Shown here piece by piece: positions 1 to 8,764 of a stretch of 64,000 bases of DNA (the first letter of the stretch is position 1; each line of letters starts with the position of its first letter). This stretch comes from Dictyobacter alpinus. GTDB taxonomy: Bacteria; Chloroflexota; Ktedonobacteria; Ktedonobacterales; Ktedonobacteraceae. Where the stretch lies: the NCBI RefSeq assembly GCF_003967575.1, contig NZ_BIFT01000001.1, forward strand, positions 3,410,001-3,474,000, read 5' to 3'. The position numbers and the translations under genes were made by a program. Under the pieces are notes generated by a model that was given only the letters and a program-made list of their open reading frames with translations, had not been told where the DNA came from and made no database searches.

Positions 1-417
1 GGGATGCCGGGTCCCCTTTTCTGTCATACGCGTCCACTGGCGCTCACCTTCTTCTAAACAGGCTAATGCCAATCCCATGATCACACCTGTACGCTCACGC
101 TGCTCATCGTCCAGGTCCGGATAGATCTGCGCATCTTCCAAGGCCTGATTGGCGGCGGCCAGCGCAAACTGGGTTGCACGATCCATATGTTCAATCTCAT
201 GGGTGCTCAGGCCGAGGATAGTCGGATCAAAATCCGCCACCTCACCTGCGACCTGAGACGGCAAAGCAGTAGCATCAAAGTGCGTAATCTTACCTAGACC
301 CGAACGACCCGCCAGACAGGATTGCCAGAACGACTCTTTTCCAATGCCGTTAGCGGCAATAACTCCCATGCCGGTGATAACGACGCGACGTAGTGGCTGT
401 AATAGGGCTTCATCCAT
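1..417 (-). CDS. Beta-ketoacyl-ACP synthase, N-terminal part (runs off window)
   Basis: The reading frame from ATG at 417 is open to the window edge (139 codons) and starts with the thiolase-fold signature RRVVITGMGVIAANGIG, followed by FWQSCLAGRSGL and HFDAT, as in the FabF/KAS-II and polyketide KS family. These enzymes condense acyl thioesters with malonyl-ACP. The catalytic Cys and His residues lie beyond the window, so activity cannot be judged. A Shine-Dalgarno (GGGAGAGG) sits just before the ATG. The gene follows the pseudo-hydrolase gene by 15 nt on the same strand, so the two are probably co-transcribed. The placement suggests a secondary-metabolite or specialised lipid locus rather than housekeeping fatty acid synthesis; that is inference. 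Confidence 0.85.
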   Translation of the reverse strand, partial: MDEALLQPLRRVVITGMGVIAANGIGKESFWQSCLAGRSGLGKITHFDATALPSQVAGEVADFDPTILGLSTHEIEHMDRATQFALAAANQALEDAQIYPDLDDEQRERTGVIMGLALACLEEGERQWTRMTEKGTRHP

Positions 418-432
418 CGGCCTCTCCCTTTA

Positions 433-1347
433 TTATTGTTGTAGCTGTTTGAGCGGACCTCTCCTTGTATCCCTAGCGGCGAGAAATGCTTCAATCAATG
501 GTGTCACAGTCTCGTTACGAGAATACATAAAGAAACGTTCCCTACCAGAAACGACGTGGTAGCCGGAACAATTAGGTAAGTGTTTCGCCAGCCAGCGCGT
601 CTTTGCTTCTGGTGAGAGCGCGTCATCGGTGCGATTAATCAGTAAAATGGGCATGGTTAACGTGCTGAGACGCTTGCGGATATCAAAATTGTGGATGATC
701 GGGAGTACAGAGCATTTATAAACAAAGGGCCATTGAGAGATTTTGTTGAACTGCTCCTCAATCAAGTGACGAGGTAGCGAGGGTGAGGTGCGATTATCCA
801 TACTATGCGCCATAATATAGTTAATGACATTCGCCCGTAAAAATGAGGCTGGCAGCACATATTCAATCGGGAGGCGGTAGAAAAGCTCATGCAAGAACCA
901 GATAAAAGGATGGGGGGAGATACGATAATCTGCCCCCTGGGCAATGATTGTCAGGGAGCGGCAACGCTGGGGATAGCGCAAAGCGAACTCAAACAGCACC
1001 ATCGCGGCGTCCCCATGTCCGACCAGGTCGGGGCACTCTAATCCCAGGCCATCCAGTACCTGGCGTAGCTCTTCGGCCCGATCATTGGGACCAAATGGGG
1101 TCGTGCGCATCTCTTGCCGTCGATAGAGAATGACGCGACGTGACTCGCTCATCTTGCGCACCTGGCGTGAATAGACAAATTCCAGATGCTCAAGAATCGG
1201 AACAAAGACCAGCGGCTCCCCTTTGCCAATATCGATCAGTGGCAACTCAATTGTACCAATCGACCTCTGTTGCCAGAGCGATTCTATATAATCTACATCC
1301 TCATGGAACGTTGCATCATCGATCCAGCGATCTTTCTGAGTGGTCAA
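433..1347 (-). CDS. Alpha/beta-hydrolase-fold protein with degenerate catalytic residues
   Basis: 304 residues with the alpha/beta hydrolase layout: LVFVPILEHLEF (strand plus oxyanion-like loop), DLVGHGDAAM at the nucleophile elbow, and PILLINRTDDALSP near the acid position. The elbow normally reads GHSxGG; here the nucleophile position is Gly (G-H-G-D-A). The region where the catalytic His is expected reads VVSGRERFFM and has no His. A canonical Ser-His-Asp triad is therefore absent, and the protein may be a binding or scaffold protein. Start is TTG at 1347 with GGGAGG six bases upstream. It is 15 nt upstream of the ketosynthase gene, likely one operon. The fold is fairly certain; the role is unknown. 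Confidence 0.75.
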   Translation of the reverse strand: MTTQKDRWIDDATFHEDVDYIESLWQQRSIGTIELPLIDIGKGEPLVFVPILEHLEFVYSRQVRKMSESRRVILYRRQEMRTTPFGPNDRAEELRQVLDGLGLECPDLVGHGDAAMVLFEFALRYPQRCRSLTIIAQGADYRISPHPFIWFLHELFYRLPIEYVLPASFLRANVINYIMAHSMDNRTSPSLPRHLIEEQFNKISQWPFVYKCSVLPIIHNFDIRKRLSTLTMPILLINRTDDALSPEAKTRWLAKHLPNCSGYHVVSGRERFFMYSRNETVTPLIEAFLAARDTRRGPLKQLQQ

Positions 1348-1604
1348 TAGCTGCCTCCCTGATTACTTTTCCCACTGCGCTACATGGCCAGTTGGTATCA
1401 AATAATGCATAAAAATAACACCTGCGAGTCTGCGCATGCGCTACCCTCAGGTGTAACGAATGTGCTGTCTTACTACTGTACCATTTTGGCTGAAGAATTG
1501 TTGACCTCTTTTTCTGTAGTTGTGCTTAAAGATTTTTTTGTAGATTATTCCTATTCTCTGGTTATCATATTGCCATACATAAAAATCAGTTGCTACCTCT
1601 GAAA
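1348..1604. other. Intergenic stretch, no gene seen
   Basis: AT-rich gap between the start of the pseudo-hydrolase gene and the terminator of the small charged gene. It must hold the promoter of the hydrolase/ketosynthase unit. A frame on the plus strand from 1384 has no ribosome binding site and no recognisable features, so I do not call it. Confidence 0.5.
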
Positions 1605-1657
1605 ACACAAAAGTACCTGGAATTGAGTGCTGCTCATACCGATCCAGGTACTTTTGG
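1605..1657 (-). terminator. Intrinsic terminator of the small charged-protein gene
   Basis: Arms 1608-1621 and 1643-1656 are complementary over 14 bp (CAAAAGTACCTGGA and its complement) with a T-rich stretch after the stem on the minus strand. It lies 24 nt past the stop at 1680. Confidence 0.75.
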
Positions 1658-1679
1658 CTAGATGTGTTAGATTTGCTGA

Positions 1680-1904
1680 TTATTTGTGTTTTCCCGCGTT
1701 CTTTACCTTCTGGGCTGCCTGCTGGATTTCCTTCTGGGCCTGTTCCTTGGAAATAGTCTCGACATCGTCAAGTTCATCTTTAACTTTGGTATCGGCCCTG
1801 GCCTTTTTGGCCGCCTCCATCAGTTCTTTTTTTTCAGCCTGCTTCTCTTTACCAGAGATAGGCTCTACTTCCACCTTTTTCATCTTATCGTCTTTAGCAC
1901 TCAT
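1680..1904 (-). CDS. Small highly charged hypothetical protein
   Basis: 74 residues (ATG at 1904, AGGAGAG five bases upstream), extremely rich in Lys, Glu, Ala and Gln, with no membrane segment, Cys or known motif. Stretches such as KEKQAEKKELMEAAKKA and KEQAQKEIQQAAQKV look like amphipathic helix or coiled coil. It stands alone with its own terminator, which supports it being a real gene. Family and function are not recognised; small charged proteins of this kind are often stress-related, but nothing here proves that. Confidence 0.7.
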   Translation of the reverse strand: MSAKDDKMKKVEVEPISGKEKQAEKKELMEAAKKARADTKVKDELDDVETISKEQAQKEIQQAAQKVKNAGKHK

Positions 1905-2196
1905 CACATCTCTCCTTTATGCAACCAGATAGTAAGTCAGCTAGAGCTTAGCTTATCCAGACACAATTTCAGGAAATCCCTTCCACCGATCAAAGTCCTT
2001 CGTTACTAGAAATAGGGTCAAAAAACACGCATCCTGAATAATGACCCCGGGCCATTTTCTACCCATGATTATCCCCATCCCAGGGGCGGGAGACTCTTAT
2101 TAGATACGTCTATTTTAACCTGAAAGTTTCTCAGCAAAAATGGAAAACTACACTTAGTATAAGCCGTAATAAAATAGTTGAGAGGAAGAAACCATA

Positions 2197-2658
2197 ATGT
2201 CGATCAATGAGCGTCAGCCAGAGCTTATCTCTTCGTTACCTGGTAAATGGATTGCCGCTTTCAATGCCCACGATGTAGCGAGCATTGTTTCGTTCTATCA
2301 TGAAGATGCCGAACTCAATGATGCCGGTATGAAATATCCGCGCCACGGAGAGAAAGCCATTGAAGCCTGGTTTACTCAACGTTTTAGCACCATGCCCACC
2401 ATTACCTACACTCCCAGTGAATATATCGTCGTCACCGATCAACGTGCCGTGGTCACCTGGACCACCCACGGACGTAGTCCTGTACCGGGCAAGCGCACCT
2501 GGCTTAACTGGCTCTCGCGTCCCTTCCATGTCGATGGTGTCAGTGTCTTCATGATTGAAGACGGACGCATCCGTAGTCAGCGCGGATACTACGATCATCT
2601 CGCCGTTATCCAGCAGATCCTTCCCCCACTCCGCTGGCTGCTACCCGTACGCTTCTAG
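2197..2658 (+). CDS. SnoaL-like / NTF2-fold protein
   Basis: 153 residues matching the SnoaL-like NTF2 superfamily pattern: an early WIAAFNAHDVASIVSFYHED segment (helix followed by 'A-x-D' barrel entry), HGEKAIEAWFTQRF, and a late strand VSVFMIEDGRIRSQRGYYD. Members are small cone-shaped barrels that act as cyclases, isomerases, dehydratases or ligand-binding proteins, and the sequence alone does not choose between these. Start ATG follows GAGGAAG. The gene is monocistronic and converges on the CGNR regulator gene. It could serve the ketosynthase locus nearby, but the two units are separated and on opposite strands. Confidence 0.8.
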   Translation: MSINERQPELISSLPGKWIAAFNAHDVASIVSFYHEDAELNDAGMKYPRHGEKAIEAWFTQRFSTMPTITYTPSEYIVVTDQRAVVTWTTHGRSPVPGKRTWLNWLSRPFHVDGVSVFMIEDGRIRSQRGYYDHLAVIQQILPPLRWLLPVRF

Positions 2659-2743
2659 AACCGCGAAACGAGCACGCATCCTAGCCCTTGCAGCTACTAC
2701 TTTTAACCTCAGCGAGTCGCAAGGGCGTGCCGTATTGTGTCTA

Positions 2744-3388
2744 TTATAATATATCATCTGTTTGACTGGTGGCAGCCACGCGGCGCTGATAGTGTTGACG
2801 CACTCTGACGCGATTGCCGCAGTCTTGTCCATTACACCAGCGCCGACTTTGATTGCGACTCTTATCAAGAAACAGCCATCCACAGCCATCTCCGGGACAC
2901 TCTTTCACGCGCCGCAGTTCCGGAGAGAGCAATAACTCCCTTCCCGAATGTGCGATCGACCAGAGAGGGAAGTCAAGTGCATGCTCGTTGTGTTGCCAGC
3001 TAAAAGTGAAACTATCGTCCTTTGGCACAATATGAGCATGGCTTATGGCTTCTATATATGCTTCCTGTAAAATCGCAAGATCCTCACTCTTCGGAGCATG
3101 ACCTTGCACAACATAGGAAAAAATACGGTAGAGCGCCTCGCGCAGGTTGATGGCTCTTGTGAGAATTCCCTCCGTAAGGGATGGCTGCTCCCTGGCATCC
3201 TGGAGAAGTTGCTCATTTTGTTGCTCAGTAATAATCCCAGCGTGCAGACTCCAATTGAGAAGATCTGTATAACTGAGCAGCCATTCCTGCGGATGATCAG
3301 AAGCATGCCAGCCAACCGTATTGGCAAAGTCCAGGCACAGCCTTTCCCCTCTTAGTTCCAGTGTTCCCGCATGTTTGACTCCACTCAT
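2744..3388 (-). CDS. CGNR zinc-finger / ABATE-domain protein, probable regulator
   Basis: 214 residues. The C-terminus has the CGNR treble-clef zinc finger: CPGDGCGWLFLDKSRNQSRRW followed by CNGQDCGNRVRVRQHYQRR, giving a Cys set plus the family-naming CGNR. The N-terminal part (LCLDFANTVGWH) fits the ABATE domain that usually precedes it. Such proteins are thought to bind DNA as stress-responsive regulators. I chose ATG at 3388 because AGGAGAG precedes it; in-frame upstream codons lack a ribosome binding site. It is transcribed away from the MFS exporter gene, and a palindromic element occupies the region between them. Confidence 0.85.
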   Translation of the reverse strand: MSGVKHAGTLELRGERLCLDFANTVGWHASDHPQEWLLSYTDLLNWSLHAGIITEQQNEQLLQDAREQPSLTEGILTRAINLREALYRIFSYVVQGHAPKSEDLAILQEAYIEAISHAHIVPKDDSFTFSWQHNEHALDFPLWSIAHSGRELLLSPELRRVKECPGDGCGWLFLDKSRNQSRRWCNGQDCGNRVRVRQHYQRRVAATSQTDDIL

Positions 3389-3511
3389 CAGGACTCTCCT
3401 TTCCTTTATCTCCATATTTCTTAAAATTATAATGACCAAAATGGCTTTGACTTATTAAAAACCAGATGATATTCTATTAATGACTAAAAGTCACATTACT
3501 CATTATATATC

Positions 3512-3720
3512 AAAGATAGTGTTTGTTTCTCACTCTCATCGAGGAGCGTGCAGCTAGCCGCACTCGGGCTCTGAAGGGCCCATGCTTCTTTTACGTGTGG
3601 TGTCAAATGTTGCGTATTGCGCAACATTTGACACCACACGTAAAACCCTTGGAGCGCCAAAGGCGCGAAAAAGATGCTAAGCAGGACATGGATTGCAGGC
3701 GAATCAAACACACTCAAAGA
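3512..3720 (+). repeat. Palindromic intergenic element, copy A
   Basis: Outer ends resemble AAAGATAGTGTTTG and CAAACACACTC. The left framework (GGAGCGTGCAG, GCACTCGGGC, TGAAGGGCCCATGCTTC) and right framework (CTTGGAGCGCCAAAGGCGCG) recur in the other copies. The centre is a perfect 26-bp palindrome, arms 3589-3614 and 3620-3645, five-base loop. It sits between two divergent genes. Confidence 0.85.
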
Positions 3721-3754
3721 TATATATGAAGCCAGTATTTGATAAGGAGTGTTT

Positions 3755-4987
3755 ATGCGTAAGAAGCGAGAGATAGATACCGCGAAGAGAAGATCCTGGC
3801 CTTCGATTCTTTTGTTTGGCTTGCTTATGTTCGTGGGCTTCAACCTACGCACCGCCCTTCTGGGAGTCCCGCCCATTTTGCCTTTACTCAGGCATGATCT
3901 CCATCTCTCCTATGTCCAGACTGGTTTACTCACCTCGTTGCCGACGCTAGTAATGGGAGTTGTATCTATACCCGTTGGTCTCCTTATTGGAAAGCTAGGC
4001 GGGCGTGTGATGGTTGCCTTTGGCCTTCTGCTGGTCGCTCTCGGAACATACTTACGTGCGCTCTGGCCCGCGCTCATTCCCCTCTATAGCTTTACAGCAT
4101 TACTCAGCCTGGGGAGCGCCTGCGCACAGACCGCGATTCCCTTACTGATTCGCCAGTGGTTCTCAACCCGGATTGGGCTGGCTACGGCACTGTATAGTGA
4201 TGGTGTGGTCGTTGGTGAGACGCTAGGTGCTATGTTGACCATCCCGATCATGGATAACTGGCTGGGAAAAAATGCCTGGGGCAGCAGCTTTGTCTTCTGG
4301 AGCATTCCCATCGTGATTGCCCTTATCTTCTGGCTCTGGCTGGCGCCTGCCAATCAGCCGGAACAGCGCAGCGAAAGCGTTAGATCTCTTGACTCTCCCC
4401 CTCCCGTATCCCATAGTCTTATTCCAGTCAACCCCTGGACTCTCGGCCTGCTAATCGGAGGCACCCAACTCATCTACTTCGGTACCAATGCCTGGATTGC
4501 CTCCTATAATCAGGCTGTCCATGCTTCCAATCTCACGTGGCTGGCTCTGGGTGCCTTGAACGCGGCCCAACTTCCTGTTAGTCTGGGTGCCACCTTTTTC
4601 GCTCACAAACTGGTTGGGCGGCGTCAGCCATTTGTGGTTTGTGCCGTGCTTTGTTTGATCGCCCTGGCTGGCTGGATCTGGACACCAGCCTTTTTAGAGC
4701 CCGTCTGGGCTGCCTTAATTGGAGGTACGACTATCCTTCTCTTTACGCTGTCTATTGCTTTACCCGCGCTCCTGGCGAAGCAGGAGAAGGTTGCTGCGTG
4801 GACAGGGACAATGCTGATGGTGGGTTATCTCTTCTCATTTCTGGGACCATTCATCGGAGGCTGGCTCTGGGACCTGACCAGTGTTCCGGCGATTGTTTTT
4901 TTACCACTCGCCTTCGCCGCCACTGTTATCATCTTTCTTGGTCTGCTCTTACCACTGCATACCCACATCGCAGCACAAAATTCCTGA
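3755..4987 (+). CDS. MFS transporter, CynX/NimT-like
   Basis: About 410 residues with roughly twelve hydrophobic segments. The opening FNLRTALLGVPPILPLLRHD and the TGLLTSLPTLVMGV segment are typical of the cyanate/2-nitroimidazole (CynX/NimT) branch of the major facilitator superfamily. Loop GKLGGR between segments 2 and 3 matches the MFS signature. The substrate cannot be read from sequence; relatives export cyanate, nitroimidazoles or related small compounds. ATG at 3755 is preceded by AAGGA; a GTG two codons earlier overlaps the ribosome binding site. It is divergent from the CGNR regulator gene, which might control it; that is inference from position only. Confidence 0.85.
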   Translation: MRKKREIDTAKRRSWPSILLFGLLMFVGFNLRTALLGVPPILPLLRHDLHLSYVQTGLLTSLPTLVMGVVSIPVGLLIGKLGGRVMVAFGLLLVALGTYLRALWPALIPLYSFTALLSLGSACAQTAIPLLIRQWFSTRIGLATALYSDGVVVGETLGAMLTIPIMDNWLGKNAWGSSFVFWSIPIVIALIFWLWLAPANQPEQRSESVRSLDSPPPVSHSLIPVNPWTLGLLIGGTQLIYFGTNAWIASYNQAVHASNLTWLALGALNAAQLPVSLGATFFAHKLVGRRQPFVVCAVLCLIALAGWIWTPAFLEPVWAALIGGTTILLFTLSIALPALLAKQEKVAAWTGTMLMVGYLFSFLGPFIGGWLWDLTSVPAIVFLPLAFAATVIIFLGLLLPLHTHIAAQNS

Positions 4988-5133
4988 GGCAAGGTTCAAT
5001 GAAAGCGTCAACCTCGCCGCAACGTGGTCATGACAAAGGAAGGAGATCGTGTCACGACTTAAGAACAAGAACTTAAGACGCATGAGACAGGTGATTTTTC
5101 ACATATTGCTGAGAGTAAACATGTGGGGTAAAG

Positions 5134-5171
5134 GCACAGGCCCTATTACAACGCTGTAATAGGACCTGTGC
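5134..5171. terminator. Hairpin between convergent units
   Basis: Arms 5134-5150 and 5155-5171 pair over 17 bp with one mismatch and a four-base loop. It lies between the MFS gene and the end of the siroheme operon and could serve as a bidirectional terminator. No long T run is present on either side. Confidence 0.5.
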
Positions 5172-5230
5172 ACTATCCTATTAGTGTACCATATAGATCA
5201 AGTAATTAGCGAGTAAGCAGGCAATATTTT

Positions 5231-6079
5231 TTATGCTTCCCGGGCTAGCTGGCTGTTTTGATACCAGGCCAGTGCTTCGCCGACGTTAACCACCGAACCG
5301 ATCACGGTCAGGGCGGGTGAAGAAAAGTTGGCGGCCGCGGCTTTCTCGGCAATCTCTTGAAGGGAACCTGAAATCACGCGCTGCTGTGGTGTGGTTCCTT
5401 CTTGAATAACCGCCGCGGGAGTCGCGGGATCAAGTCCACCAGCGATCAGGCGTCGCGTGACATCTGGAAGCGCCTTGACACCCATCAGTACCACCAGTGT
5501 ACCATCCAGCGCGGCCAGCGCCTCCCAGTTTACTGCGGGAGAGGCTGTACGCCCTTTATGACCGGTGATGACGGTGAAAGAGGTGGTATAGTCGCGATGG
5601 GTGACCGGGATGCCTGCGTAGGCTGGTACGGCTATGGCTGATGTGATGCCGGGTACAATTTCATAGGGAATGTGGGCCTCTACCAGTGCCAGCGCCTCTT
5701 CACCGCCACGTCCAAAGACAAATGGATCGCCGCCTTTCAAGCGTGCCACCGTTAATCCTTGTTGCGCATGGCTGACCAGAATCGTGTTGATCTCTTCCTG
5801 TGGCATGGTATGGCAGCCAGGACCCTTGCCTACATAGATTAAGGTGGCATCGGGTCGGGCCTCTTGTAATAAGTCTGTGTTGATCAGGCGATCATAGAGC
5901 ACAACATCGGCGCTACGTAGATAGCGTAGTCCCTTTACCGTCATCAGTTCAGGATCACCGGGGCCGGCTCCAATTAAATACACGGTACCGGGATGGGATG
6001 CGGCCCTGGCAGAGCTCGTCGTATTTTCAGCTATATTGGTTTTGTCGGTCTGGCTGTCAGACTCAGCGGGAACTCTCAT
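5231..6079 (-). CDS. cobA: Uroporphyrinogen-III C-methyltransferase (SUMT)
   Basis: 282 residues. Catalyses two SAM-dependent methylations of uroporphyrinogen III to precorrin-2, the first step towards siroheme. Seen: VYLIGAGPGDPELMTVKGLR near residue 33 (P-loop-like SAM site), DVVLYDRL, VARLKGGDPFVFGRGGEEA, and the VPGITSAIAVPAYAGIPVTHR motif. It is a single-domain SUMT without a fused HemD. Its start overlaps the end of the preceding Met8-like gene by 17 nt, indicating translational coupling. The first 30 residues are polar, variable and outside the domain. It forms a three-gene operon with the dehydrogenase and sulfite reductase genes, so the product is probably siroheme rather than cobalamin. 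Confidence 0.93.
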   Translation of the reverse strand: MRVPAESDSQTDKTNIAENTTSSARAASHPGTVYLIGAGPGDPELMTVKGLRYLRSADVVLYDRLINTDLLQEARPDATLIYVGKGPGCHTMPQEEINTILVSHAQQGLTVARLKGGDPFVFGRGGEEALALVEAHIPYEIVPGITSAIAVPAYAGIPVTHRDYTTSFTVITGHKGRTASPAVNWEALAALDGTLVVLMGVKALPDVTRRLIAGGLDPATPAAVIQEGTTPQQRVISGSLQEIAEKAAAANFSSPALTVIGSVVNVGEALAWYQNSQLAREA

Positions 6080-6773
6080 GGTGTAACTCTGCCTCTTTCA
6101 TATCATGGATAATGCTTGATACGGAGATCTCGACATTATAGCGACGGAGTAAGCGGACAGTGGTGGCGAGCGCCTCGATCTCATCGTGTTCGATCAGTAA
6201 GTTAAGAATATCAGAGGTGAAAAAATCGCCGAAGAAGGCATCCCGCTCATCATAGGAAAGGCCATGCTTGCGTAGATAGGCACGTACAATCGTTGCCAGG
6301 CGCATATAGCCTTCGTAGGCAGAGGGAAATATATCTTCCAGCCGTTGCCGAATCCGTTTGGCTAGCGCGGGACTGGAACCTTCGGTGGAGACGGCGATCG
6401 TTAGTTGGCCACGGCGCAGGATAGAAGGTACAATAAAATTACAGAGGGATGGTACATCCACGATATTGACCAGCTGGCCGTTTTGCTGGCCTTCCTGCCA
6501 GATTGCTTTGGCCAGTTCAGGCTCATAGGTTGCTGCCGCCACCACCACAAATGCACCCTTTAGATCTCCATGGGCATACGCCTTATAACGTAGCGTAACC
6601 TGTTGCTGCCGTGCCATATCCTGCAATTCTTCGCAAAAATCAGCATTCATCACGGTCACCTGCGCACCAGCTGCGCTGAGGGCCGCAGCCTTTTCTGCTG
6701 CGACCCTATTGCCGCCGACCACCAGGGCCGGGCGATTGCGTACATCCAACATAATGGGATAGTAATTTGGCAT
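6063..6773 (-). CDS. Precorrin-2 dehydrogenase / sirohydrochlorin ferrochelatase (Met8/CysG-N-like)
   Basis: 236 residues. Starts with YYPIMLDVRNRPALVVGGNR, the Rossmann NAD-binding start of the family, then AAEKAAALSAAGAQVTV, VVAAATYEPELAKAI, LVNIVDVPSLCNFIVPS and TIAVSTEGSSPALAKRIRQR, all diagnostic for CysG-N/Met8/SirC. It oxidises precorrin-2 to sirohydrochlorin and in some members inserts iron; whether this one chelates is not readable. The gene begins 6 nt after the sulfite reductase stop and overlaps SUMT by 17 nt. With both neighbours it supplies siroheme for the reductase. Confidence 0.92.
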   Translation of the reverse strand: MPNYYPIMLDVRNRPALVVGGNRVAAEKAAALSAAGAQVTVMNADFCEELQDMARQQQVTLRYKAYAHGDLKGAFVVVAAATYEPELAKAIWQEGQQNGQLVNIVDVPSLCNFIVPSILRRGQLTIAVSTEGSSPALAKRIRQRLEDIFPSAYEGYMRLATIVRAYLRKHGLSYDERDAFFGDFFTSDILNLLIEHDEIEALATTVRLLRRYNVEISVSSIIHDMKEAELHHESSR

Positions 6774-6779
6774 CGTTAC

Positions 6780-8534
6780 TTATCCTATGGGAGATTTTTC
6801 AGCGGCTCTCTCTTTAAGTTGCTCGATGCCGATGCGATGGCAGTAATCACCGAAGCCCTCACCGTCCTGGCGCTCATCATGCCAGAGTACAAATAGTGGC
6901 TGTAGCGTAGCCGGGATATCCTTAACATTCACATTCTGGGCATAGATGGTATTGAGGCGTGTATTAGACCAGTCGCCACCCACATGCACATTATAGAGAT
7001 CCCGCGAGCGACCAACGAAACCGACATCTCCCATATATGGACGGGCACACCCATTGGGACAGCCAGTCATACGGAAGCTGAGCTTCTCATTATCCAGTCC
7101 TAATGCGCGCAAATTATTTTCCAGGATAGTTACCACGTCCGGTAGGGCGCGTTCAGCCTCAGCTACAGCCAGGCCGCAGGTAGGAAGCGCGGGACAGGCC
7201 ATAGCATAGCGATACGCTCCCGCATCTTTAGGATCAGTCGCGATCCCGAATTCCTGTAAGCGTGCCTCGATTGCTGAGCGTTGTTCCGCAGGAATATCTA
7301 CCAGTAAGATATTTTGCTGACCGGTCAGACGGATATTGGGTTGGAACTCTTTAACCACAGTACGCAGACCAGTCTTTAACTGGCGGGTCTCAGTATCTTT
7401 CAAGCGTCCATTTTCAATGTGCAGACCCAGGAACCAGTTGCCGTCTGCCTGCTCATGCCAGCCAAGATGATGATCCACATCATGGAAATGTACTTCGCTT
7501 GGATCGCTTAGCGTATAGCCCAGGCGCTCCTCGACCTGCTGGCGGAACCAGGGGATACCGCGCTCTTCCACCACATATTTCATTCGTGCGTGGCGGCGGT
7601 TGGTGCGATCACCATAGTCGCGCTGGACCGTAATAATGGTTTCAGCGACCTGTAAGACCTGCTCAACAGTGACATCAGCAAAAGGATTAGCCAGGCGTGG
7701 GAAGGTTTCTTTCTTGCCATGGGTCGAACCCATGCCACCACCGATAACAGCTGTAAAGCCGACCAGTTCCTCATTCTCGATACGGGCCACAAAGCCAATA
7801 TCCTGTGTGAAGGTATCCACACAGTTATCGCCAGGATACGCGACACCGATCTTAAACTTACGGGGGAGATAGGTCTGACCATACATTGGCTCGATCGTCT
7901 CCTCTTCCTCTTCGCTGGATGCGACCTTCTCATTATCGATCCAGATCTCATGGTAGGCCTTACTCTTTGGAGCCAGGTGCAGCGCCAGCTTATGGGCAAT
8001 ATCCTGGATCTGTGCCTGCGCACGTGAGGAGACCGGGGCGGGACAGGCCATAACGTTGCGGTTTACGTCGCCGCAAGCCGCCAGTGTTGAGAGCAGCGAT
8101 TCATTGATGCTATGGATCGTACTATGAATATCACCTTTCAGGATGCCATGGAGTTGGAAACTCTGGCGTGTCGTGATACGCATCGTATGGTTACCATAAC
8201 GCTCCGACAAATCATCCTGGACCAGATATTGCTCCGCTGTCAGTGCTCCACCGGGGATACGCGAGCGAATCATAAATTGATACGCCTTCTCGGTACCCGC
8301 CGCCTTACGAGCCTGGCGCGCATCGCGGTCCTCCTGCTGGTACATGCCGTGGAACTTAATGAGCTGCACCTGATCTTCTGTGAAGCGTGGAGTGTCCTGT
8401 TGAAGTTCTTCAACTATCTGTCCATGCAGATAATTGCTTTCAATCTTAATATGCTCAACCTTGCTACCTTCGCCAGGGCCAAGTCCCAAAATAGTTTTTT
8501 CTGTTGTGCTCTTATCTTGATCGGGTGTGCTCAT
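6780..8534 (-). CDS. cysI: Assimilatory sulfite reductase hemoprotein (CysI-like)
   Basis: 584 residues. Reduces sulfite to sulfide using siroheme and a 4Fe-4S cluster. The N-terminal segment SKVEHIKIESNYLHGQIVEE and LIKFHGMYQQEDRDAR follow the CysI pattern closely. Cluster ligands are visible as CPALPTC and GCPNGCARP near residues 455 and 500. RIPGG, RMTGCPNGC and TNRRHARMKY are family siroheme/substrate motifs. Ferredoxin-nitrite reductases are homologous, but the N-terminus favours sulfite. No flavoprotein partner (CysJ) lies nearby, so ferredoxin or another donor may be used. First gene of the siroheme operon, with an inverted repeat about 105 bp upstream of its start. Confidence 0.88.
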   Translation of the reverse strand: MSTPDQDKSTTEKTILGLGPGEGSKVEHIKIESNYLHGQIVEELQQDTPRFTEDQVQLIKFHGMYQQEDRDARQARKAAGTEKAYQFMIRSRIPGGALTAEQYLVQDDLSERYGNHTMRITTRQSFQLHGILKGDIHSTIHSINESLLSTLAACGDVNRNVMACPAPVSSRAQAQIQDIAHKLALHLAPKSKAYHEIWIDNEKVASSEEEEETIEPMYGQTYLPRKFKIGVAYPGDNCVDTFTQDIGFVARIENEELVGFTAVIGGGMGSTHGKKETFPRLANPFADVTVEQVLQVAETIITVQRDYGDRTNRRHARMKYVVEERGIPWFRQQVEERLGYTLSDPSEVHFHDVDHHLGWHEQADGNWFLGLHIENGRLKDTETRQLKTGLRTVVKEFQPNIRLTGQQNILLVDIPAEQRSAIEARLQEFGIATDPKDAGAYRYAMACPALPTCGLAVAEAERALPDVVTILENNLRALGLDNEKLSFRMTGCPNGCARPYMGDVGFVGRSRDLYNVHVGGDWSNTRLNTIYAQNVNVKDIPATLQPLFVLWHDERQDGEGFGDYCHRIGIEQLKERAAEKSPIG

Positions 8535-8639
8535 GGCATCTCCTTTGAGATTTGCGCGACAATAGAACTTTTTTTACGCTTTTATAGTCGCTTTATACCG
8601 CCAAATATGGCGAATTTATCCCTTGCATTTTTAATCAAT

Positions 8640-8662
8640 TTGTTGATATAGTAGATCAACAA
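8640..8662. promoter_or_regulatory. Candidate operator upstream of sulfite reductase operon
   Basis: A perfect 8-bp inverted repeat (TTGTTGAT, 7-base spacer, ATCAACAA) lies in the divergent region between the sulfite reductase and the beta-propeller gene. A second small palindrome (CGCCA-AATA-TGGCG, 8599-8612) is 28 bp closer to the reductase. Either could bind a dimeric repressor controlling one or both genes; no known consensus was matched. Confidence 0.4.
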
Positions 8663-8764
8663 AGTAGAAGTTATACTTAAATATAAGGCCAGGGGATCAC
8701 TCTGTCAACCTTTTTCGAGCTATTGGACACTGGAATACGCTGAAATATGTGAGGACTAAACATA

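Noticed and set aside
1384..1602. 72-codon plus-strand frame in the gap after the pseudo-hydrolase gene
   Set aside because: No ribosome binding site, no motif, and AT-rich low-information sequence.
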